Below the pieces are notes generated by a model. That model saw only the letters and a program-made list of their open reading frames with translations. It searched no databases and had not been told where the DNA came from. Made by a program: the position numbers and the translations under genes. A stretch of 64,000 nucleotides of DNA, from NCBI GenBank assembly GCA_900708905.1, contig CAADRB010000049.1, forward strand, positions 923,056-987,055, read 5' to 3'. Shown piece after piece: positions 58,206 to 64,000 of this stretch (position 1 is its first letter; each line of letters begins with the position of its first letter). Source of the stretch: Hymenolepis diminuta. Taxonomy: Eukaryota; Platyhelminthes; Cestoda; Cyclophyllidea; Hymenolepididae.

Positions 58206-60794
58206 TACGTAAGAATAGATTTGGTAAATTTTGCGTCATAACGAGGATCTTTCCCACTTTCTTCTTTTTATTCATTGATGATATCTCCCTTTTGTCATTA
58301 CTCTCGAGGGTATTCCGCTTTATCTACATTTCTTACACTTGCCGTTTGAACTTAGTACAACTTTGTTATAAAACTTATTTCCAATACACCGTCAACAACG
58401 AAATTGTAACGCTTCAAGGACATATGGTTGACTCTAAATTATTGTTTGAATGGCAGATCCACCATAATGTTAATTCTTTGACCCTCGGGATTCTTAATGG
58501 CACTATTACTTTCTCTTAATTCCTCATAAAGAGGCAAACTCGGTTTTCAGCGTAGGTCGTGTGTCTCGGAATCTTAACAAGACTTTTCGGGCTCATAATT
58601 ATTGTTGACCTTGAAATCTTGATTAAGCTAATTTAAGCAAATTAAGAACTGATAGGAAGCCTAATCGATTATTTTTCATGCACTCAAAAGAATCTCAATC
58701 TCTTGTGCAATGGAGTATCGATTATTGACTTTCTGTACTCAGACGTGGATATGTAGGACCACCTGTGAAGGACCCTTCGCTGCAATTATTGGCTTACCTG
58801 ACAGCCACTCATTTATCACATATCCAATTCTATATTATTATATTAATTTTCTTGATAGAAATCCGTCGCTTGACCAGCAAATCCTCTTTCTTCTTCCTAA
58901 TGTGGTTTGTAACTTTAGGAAAGGACAAGTGAGCGTTATAATACGAACATTAATTTAACTTTTCTCGTTACATTTTTTGAATTAACTCCTCTTAAACAAA
59001 TCATAGCTATACGTCGATATTCACAAAGACGTCTCTGCAGAATCGTTAAACGAACATCTATGGTGTTTCATTGTCAATGATGCCTGTCTCTTAAGGGACA
59101 CTGAAGGGGTTCCTGAATCTGAAGATAATCAACTTCCTAAAGGTCTAAGGACACAATTGTCAAACATATCGTCATTCGGAGATTTAAATATTATATGTCA
59201 GTTGCTGCATTAGCAGTATCCCGATTCCCTAATCTCATTGTTCGTAGTGCTTTTCATCTCTTTTACAGAAATTTCCAACTGGTTATTGTTTCCGTTTGAT
59301 AAAATTGACATTGATTCACCACTTGAAGGACTAGCAGGAAAATTCTCTGGTATTTAGACTTAGTTATTAAATATTATCCATTGCAATAGCAGCGTCTTTG
59401 TTCTGTTGAATTATCTTACAATTTTCTTTGATCTCATTGTTTTAGTACTGACAATCTCCTTAACTAAAATTTCTGGGCGAATTATACTTCTAATTACTAA
59501 TTAGTTCTACGTTGCTTAGCATTTTTCTTGGTAGACTTTTTGTGGAAAATGGGCACAAAGTTTTTGTACCAAAGTCACGCCATTCCTGTTATATACCTAA
59601 CGTTGGTAGAGGTTACTTGAAGACCTCACGGTACTCTTTACTGCTAGGAAATGTAATATTCTCCATGACTTTCAAATTTATTAATTAAATGGCTGTCAAC
59701 TTACTGAGTCAGTTTAATTTAGCTTGTTGAACAGATATTCGATCTGACCCAACCGGGTTTCCTACAGTCTACGACTATATAGACCTACTCTTTGGAATTA
59801 GAGGTGAAGTGAGTAAGCACTGGGGGCTCGATCAGCACAGACTCAGAGATGATGTACCAACTGAAAACGCCAATGGCCACTTGGTAGCTGCTACGAGAAC
59901 TACGACGATGGCTAGAGAATCATATGAAAGCTCTTCATTCAGATTTTCTTTATGAAAAACATGAAAATGAAATGAAAGAATAGGTCTGAAAGAACCTAAG
60001 ATTCTAAAGCCCACATGAAGGAGGGATCTTTTGACCTCCTGAATTTCCCATTAATTACCTAAATGCAACCTCTTAAAAGTATTAAATCTCACCTCCCTTG
60101 TTTTTGAATGTTTGCTGAGATGAGAACATGTAAAGCACCACCCTTGTGCCAGTTCTACGTCGCTGAGATGCCGCAAAACTACCTTATTGACTTCAGGCTC
60201 GTAACCTTATGGCTCCCTCACTATCTGCCGGACCCAACTACGTCGTCATGGAAATGGCTCTATCCTGTTCTCCTTTTCTTTGGGACATATTATTAGATTG
60301 CCAAGGTCAAACGACTATTTAGTCAAGAAAATTTGGTGACTTCTACAAGGAGATACGTTGATGGCTGCAAGCGCCGAAGATAGGAGGGTGCTACCATGAG
60401 GAGCTGAATCAGATAGAGGTGCAGAATTTGAAGATTCATTGAAGAGGCCCTTGTGAAGAATATAACTTAGCATTTTTAAGTTTGGGTTAGATAAGGAAAA
60501 TTTAATTTTTGAAGAGCGCAAAGTATTACTTTCTTTTCGGTGAACGCTGACATACAAATGACATTAATTGGCTGTTTTTGTTTTGACAGCATGTACATTT
60601 ACTGAGCCAATTAAGAGAAGGGTTACTGACAATATATTCTGGCATAGAGGAGGTTGAGGCTGATCATGTCAGGGTGATCGATCGGATATCCCCTTGTATT
60701 CTGACATCCATGCTTGTTAACCAAAATTTGCCTGTTGTGGAAGTCAATATTTGCAACGGCGTAGTTACCAAATTTGCATGGTAAAACTTCTATG

Positions 60795-61110
60795 CTGCAG
60801 AAATGCTAGGAGATCTAGTTCTGTTGCTAAAATATATTTCCCCCACCAGATTTCACTAGACAACAGCTGACGCAGATTAGAAAGATACTTCATTTATTAG
60901 ACAAAGGCATTATATTGCAATACAAGTTGTCTTCCTGTTGTTGACGTTAGGAGATCAAAACACGTCTGAGTGGATAACGGTTTTATTCCCAAATGCCTGT
61001 CAAGATGTCAGGAACTATTTGACCCCTTGTCTCAATAATGGTGATGGGGGACTCTGAGATAACCTGTAGGAATTGATTATCCTCAGATAAAATACAAACA
61101 TCCCAGCTAT
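60795..61110 (+). repeat. Dispersed repeat family B, copy 3; candidate LTR upstream of a gypsy remnant
   Basis: The blocks AGGAGATCTAGTTCTGTTGC, CCAGATTTCACTAGACAAC, TACAAGTTGTCTTCCTGTTG, GCCTGTCAAGATGTCAGGA and CTGTAGGAATTGATTATC follow the order seen in copy 1. It lies about 1 kb before the plus-strand Gag-Pol remnant and in the same orientation. That would suit a 5' LTR, but the spacing is long and no primer-binding site is evident. Confidence 0.65.
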
Positions 61111-62138
61111 GACCTTTGCTTTATCGGACTCCTATCAGTACAATTTTGAACAGGCGTAATGGAGGATCTCGATAAGCCTAACTTTTACCAAGACTAATAA
61201 TAATGAACATTTAAGAATGGGTCAGACACTGCCAGACCCCTATTTGGCTCTAGAGATGTTGAGGAAAGTTTACTTTCTGAGTCGCGCCACATACAAAAAT
61301 TAGCTTAATTAACTGCGCATATTAGAAATGTTTCCCAAATATACATATTTATAGTACTTAAAGAATAAAATCAGTGGTATTGGTAAAGGAAAAAACAGTG
61401 AAGTGATGCGATGTGGGGCAGCATGTAGATGAACTTGTTAGAAGGAACAGATAATTGTATCAGCAACCAGCACGCGAACGAATAAAACAATTTCTCCTTG
61501 AAAAATACTATTTCAGATTGAAAAAGTGGACCTTTGATTAAATTTGACGAAATTGATTTTACAGTAGTGTGAGGAACGGTTGCAGTTCGTATTCCCGACT
61601 TGCCATAACGATCGCAAGGCAACATGACTCACTGTACTTTTTTCGTTTCCTGATTTACACAGCTCCAATATCACAGCAACTACGTCTTACAAAGTGATAA
61701 ATTCGTTTATTATTTGTGTCATGCTCTACAATTTCTACGAGCTTCATTGATTTATGTAGAGTTTTTCTTAGAGCTTCCGCTTGCTTGACATATCCTAAAG
61801 CACCATCCTGTTCTCGTGCCTCACCAAATCCCTCAGATCGATTTCATAAACTTCCATTGATTTATTTCCTATGGCAGGGCTAAAAAGGTTTAAAACTTTT
61901 CATCATCAAGTGGAAAGCAGGAGAACTCGATCAACAACAAACTTGTCACATTTTCGAATCATCCGAGTTTGATTATTAGCTTTCAATATTTGCCTCAGTA
62001 AGTCATATGTTAAGGAAACTTTTCCATTTCGGCCTCTGAGTGATTTCATTTCCTACCCATTTTCGTACGCCATTCAGATGGCATGTATTCACTCAAGGTC
62101 TTCGTCCAGTGTGTTATGCGGAAATGCACCTGAAATAA
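61111..62138. other. Region between repeat B copy 3 and the gypsy gag remnant, nothing firm
   Basis: Only short open frames on either strand, the longest 84 codons on the minus strand. It could hold decayed 5' gag of the element to the right, but I cannot read a Gag motif here. Confidence 0.4.
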
Positions 62139-62470
62139 TTGTTTGTTTTAGATAAGAAGCCCAGATATTACGCACGCAATCTGATAGATGAATGCAACAA
62201 CTTTCAGGGCCTCATCGTCGAACCGACGATGACTGGCTCGAATATGGTTGAAAGCAATGAAAATCGAGCATGTCTAAGTAAGAAACTTAAAATCAGTCGA
62301 TCTAGTGAAATCAACCTGACGTCGCAGTCTTAGACACAGTAGATATATCCCAATAACTCCAATTATAAACCGAGGTGCCAATTTTATGGTAGTTTCCACC
62401 TCCATAGATAATGTCCTTTCTTTAAACATTTGTACCTGGACTGCGATTCGTATTGACACAAGGAAGGATT
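62139..62470 (+). pseudogene. Decayed gag 3' end with zinc knuckles
   Basis: The frame at 62139-62333 contains YYARNLIDECNNFQGLIVE, like the conserved ECQR segment that precedes the knuckles in related Gag proteins. Further on (62376-62470) one frame reads CQFYGSFHLHR, a stop, CPFFKHLYLDCDSY, a stop, HKEGFT. This is a tandem zinc-knuckle pattern in which two Cys positions have become Tyr, one has become Thr, and two stops interrupt it. Confidence 0.65.
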
Positions 62471-62576
62471 CACCAGAGTAGTCAATGACGACCGTATCCA
62501 TGATGCAGGAGATCTGTCTTAACTTCGTCAATCACACGGCATACTAATTACGGTGCAGGTTAATGTAAGTTGGTGT

Positions 62577-62816
62577 CGTTATGAAACCTTATCCATTAAT
62601 GGGGAATCCTTGAGTAGCAGGTTGACACTAGGTCAGACGTCACTATGGTTATCAATGGAGATTGGAAAACTATTGGTAGTCCCAAGCTAGATGCTGCTGG
62701 TGGTTCGGGTGATGCAGTGCAACTGTCGGGAGCAATGAAATGCGAGGCCGCCTTCAAAGGCAAAATCGCTGTCACTCTATGTTATGCAGCTGATTGAGAT
62801 ATCAACCTTCTCGAGA
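62577..62816 (+). pseudogene. Retroelement aspartic protease, decayed
   Basis: RYETLSINGE (62577-62606) is the usual strand before the active site. A frame change follows and then DTRSDVTMVINGDWKTIGSP (from 62624). The catalytic D-T/S-G/A motif is present as DTRSD, so the residue after Thr is changed from Gly/Ala to Arg. DAVQLSGAMKCEAAFKGK and CYAAD, then a stop, then DINLLEMD match the C-terminal half (LLG-D in active relatives). Confidence 0.7.
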
Positions 62817-62879
62817 TGGACCTCAGCGTAACCTGCCAACAAGTACGAATAAAGGAGATAACGAAGTAATTCACAGCCT

Positions 62880-63660
62880 TGTTCGAGAGCACCTTGGGGA
62901 AGTGCACAAAGACGACAGACAGGCTATTTCTAAAACCAGGGGAAAATTGTGTGCTGCCACCAAAATGACCAGTACCCATTGCAGTTATGCAAATTATCGG
63001 GGACAAATTGGTAAGCTTAGAACAGATGGGCGTATGGCAACTTGTTATATATTTGAAATGAGTGGCTCCAATTGTAGCGGTAAAAAAGGCAAGTGGGTGG
63101 GTTTGCATTTATGTAGATTTTTCGACGGGCCTAACTCATCGTTGGAGGATAATCAGCACCCACTACCCGTAGCAGACACACTTTTCACGACCTTGAATGG
63201 TGGAAAGTTCTTCGTGTAAATGGAACTTTCGGATGCTTACCTTCAAGTCGAAGCGGAAGTAGAGTCATGAATTTCTAACGAACAACACCCATAGGAGGCT
63301 ATTCCAGTATGCTAGACTACCTTTCAGAATCAAGACAGCCCCAGCCATTTTTGAATACATTATGGACAACATGATATTGGGGCTAGTTGGTAGCGCGGCT
63401 TACTTGAACGACATCGTCGTAGTTGGAGATTCAGAGAAGGAACTTCAAGGCCACGACGAAAAACTCCTCTATCGTTCCCAAAAATATGGTTTCAACCTTC
63501 GGGGTGATAAATGCCAGTTATTCCTAACTTCCGTTAAATATCTTGGTTTTATTTCGATTCGACCGATCCCCGTCTTGATTCAGACAAACTCGCGCAATTG
63601 CCATGATGCCTGGTCCAGCAAATTTAAATTTGCTTCGTTATTTTCTTGGTTGAATATCTG
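62880..63660 (+). pseudogene. Reverse transcriptase, decayed, YLND active site
   Basis: The frame starts with LFESTLGKCTKTTDRL, then KPGENCVLPPK, VAPIVAVKKASGWVCIY and VDFSTGL. It continues after a frame change with SLEDNQHPLPVADTLFTTLN and GGKFFV, a stop, MELSDAYLQVEAE, and then the YLND box (63401-63412) in AAYLNDIVVVGDSEKEL, followed by KYGFNLRGDKCQLFL and VKYLGF. In active enzymes the box is YxDD; the first catalytic Asp is Asn here (codon AAC, 63407-63409). The stop codons and this change make it inactive. Confidence 0.85.
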
Positions 63661-63824
63661 ATTATAATTCTTTCTTACCTTCTTTTCCCGTACATAGAGC
63701 TCCCTTCAACCAACTCCTCCACAAGGATACGCAGTGGAAGTGATCACCCGCATGCGAGGAGACCTTCTAGAGGCTAAGTTCAATGTTGAAATCGGAGTTG
63801 GTGCCGACTCACCATGATCCAAGT

Positions 63825-64000
63825 TTTCCTCTGTTCAGTGTTGTTGACGCGTCCGGTTACGGATTTAGTGCAGTCATCTGCATTTTTCCAGATGGTTCCG
63901 AAAAAGCGATCGCACATATCTCCCGTACTCTAACTCCGACAGAGAGGAATTACCCATGAATTGAAAAGGAAGCACTGACCATTACATATACAGTGAAAGA
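63825..64000 (+). pseudogene. Retroelement RNase H, 5' part, decayed
   Basis: One frame reads VVDASGYGFSAVICIFPDGS and EKAIAHISRTLTPTERNYP, a stop, then IEKEALTITYTVK. The first Asp (codon 63846-63848) and the Glu-Lys-Glu-Ala-Leu segment are the usual landmarks of the gypsy RNase H domain. The domain is cut by the window end. Confidence 0.75.

Larger units (their letters stand above)
54406..60794. other. 5' flank of the storkhead gene, no gene recognised
   Basis: The sequence is AT-rich with short open frames only. It contains two repeat A copies (55.8 and 58.1 kb) and two ambiguous bases at 58100-58101. TATAAAA occurs on the minus strand at 54619-54613, but such strings are expected by chance at this base composition. 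I cannot place a transcription start. Confidence 0.5.
62139..64000 (+). mobile_element. Ty3/gypsy Gag-Pol remnant, plus strand, cut by the window end
   Basis: Domains in order are the end of gag (about 62139-62333), zinc knuckles (62376-62470), protease (62577-62816), reverse transcriptase (about 62880-63660) and the start of RNase H (about 63825-64000). This order and the motifs are those of Ty3/gypsy elements; the zinc-knuckle and RT text resembles flatworm members. Stops and frame changes occur in every domain and the RT active site is altered, so it cannot move. It continues beyond position 64000, where RNase H, integrase and a 3' LTR would be expected. Confidence 0.8.

Noticed and set aside
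1..64000. Hammerhead ribozyme cores (CTGATGA...GAAA), known in some flatworm SINEs
   Set aside because: I looked for the core pairing pattern near CTGATGA and CGAAAC strings on both strands and found no arrangement with matching stems.
1..64000. CRISPR arrays, bacterial operons, riboswitches, prophage or integron structures
   Set aside because: Nothing of the kind is present; the window is eukaryotic.

Overview
This is an AT-rich eukaryotic window dominated by one large split gene and scattered decayed transposable elements. There are no operons, Shine-Dalgarno sites, CRISPR arrays or other prokaryotic features. The multi-kilobase introns, tRNA-derived SINEs and Ty3/gypsy remnants, whose Gag zinc knuckles and Pol motifs resemble those of parasitic flatworms, suggest a platyhelminth. 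A tapeworm or fluke is my best guess, but that is an inference rather than a demonstrated assignment.

The main result is a complete six-exon model for a storkhead-box (STOX / Drosophila knockout family) gene on the minus strand, from the ATG at 54405 to the stop at 6129. The exons are 54405-54108, 37000-36764, 26265-25841, 14166-13823, 10039-9849 and 7240-6129. All five introns are GT-AG and every junction is in phase. The coding length is 2607 nt, giving 868 residues. The joined exons 1-3 rebuild the storkhead region without gaps: an N-terminal segment ending in PPPGFRIESIG, then the winged-helix domain, then a GQGYNLMTP strand matching the vertebrate GEGYFIVTP. The rest is Ser/Gln/Pro-rich linker, a basic patch and a C-terminal RDSGFID motif.

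Layout: 1-5877 is downstream intergenic DNA with one SINE. The gene and its introns (2.6, 3.8, 11.7, 10.5 and 17.1 kb) fill 6129-54405. Intron 1 is the richest in repeats and holds an internally deleted Ty3/gypsy element with matching LTR ends (48.7-50.5 kb), SINE copies and two other dispersed repeat families. From 54406 to the right end lies the 5' flank, with more repeats. A decayed plus-strand Ty3/gypsy Gag-Pol remnant at 62.1-64.0 kb runs off the window.

The expected product is a nuclear winged-helix regulator. No second host gene is supported. I did not find an undescribed molecular system. The points most worth checking are the exon that may derive from a tRNA-like sequence (exon 5), the one-sided orientation of the SINEs, and the repeat family that may be the LTR of the 62-64 kb element.
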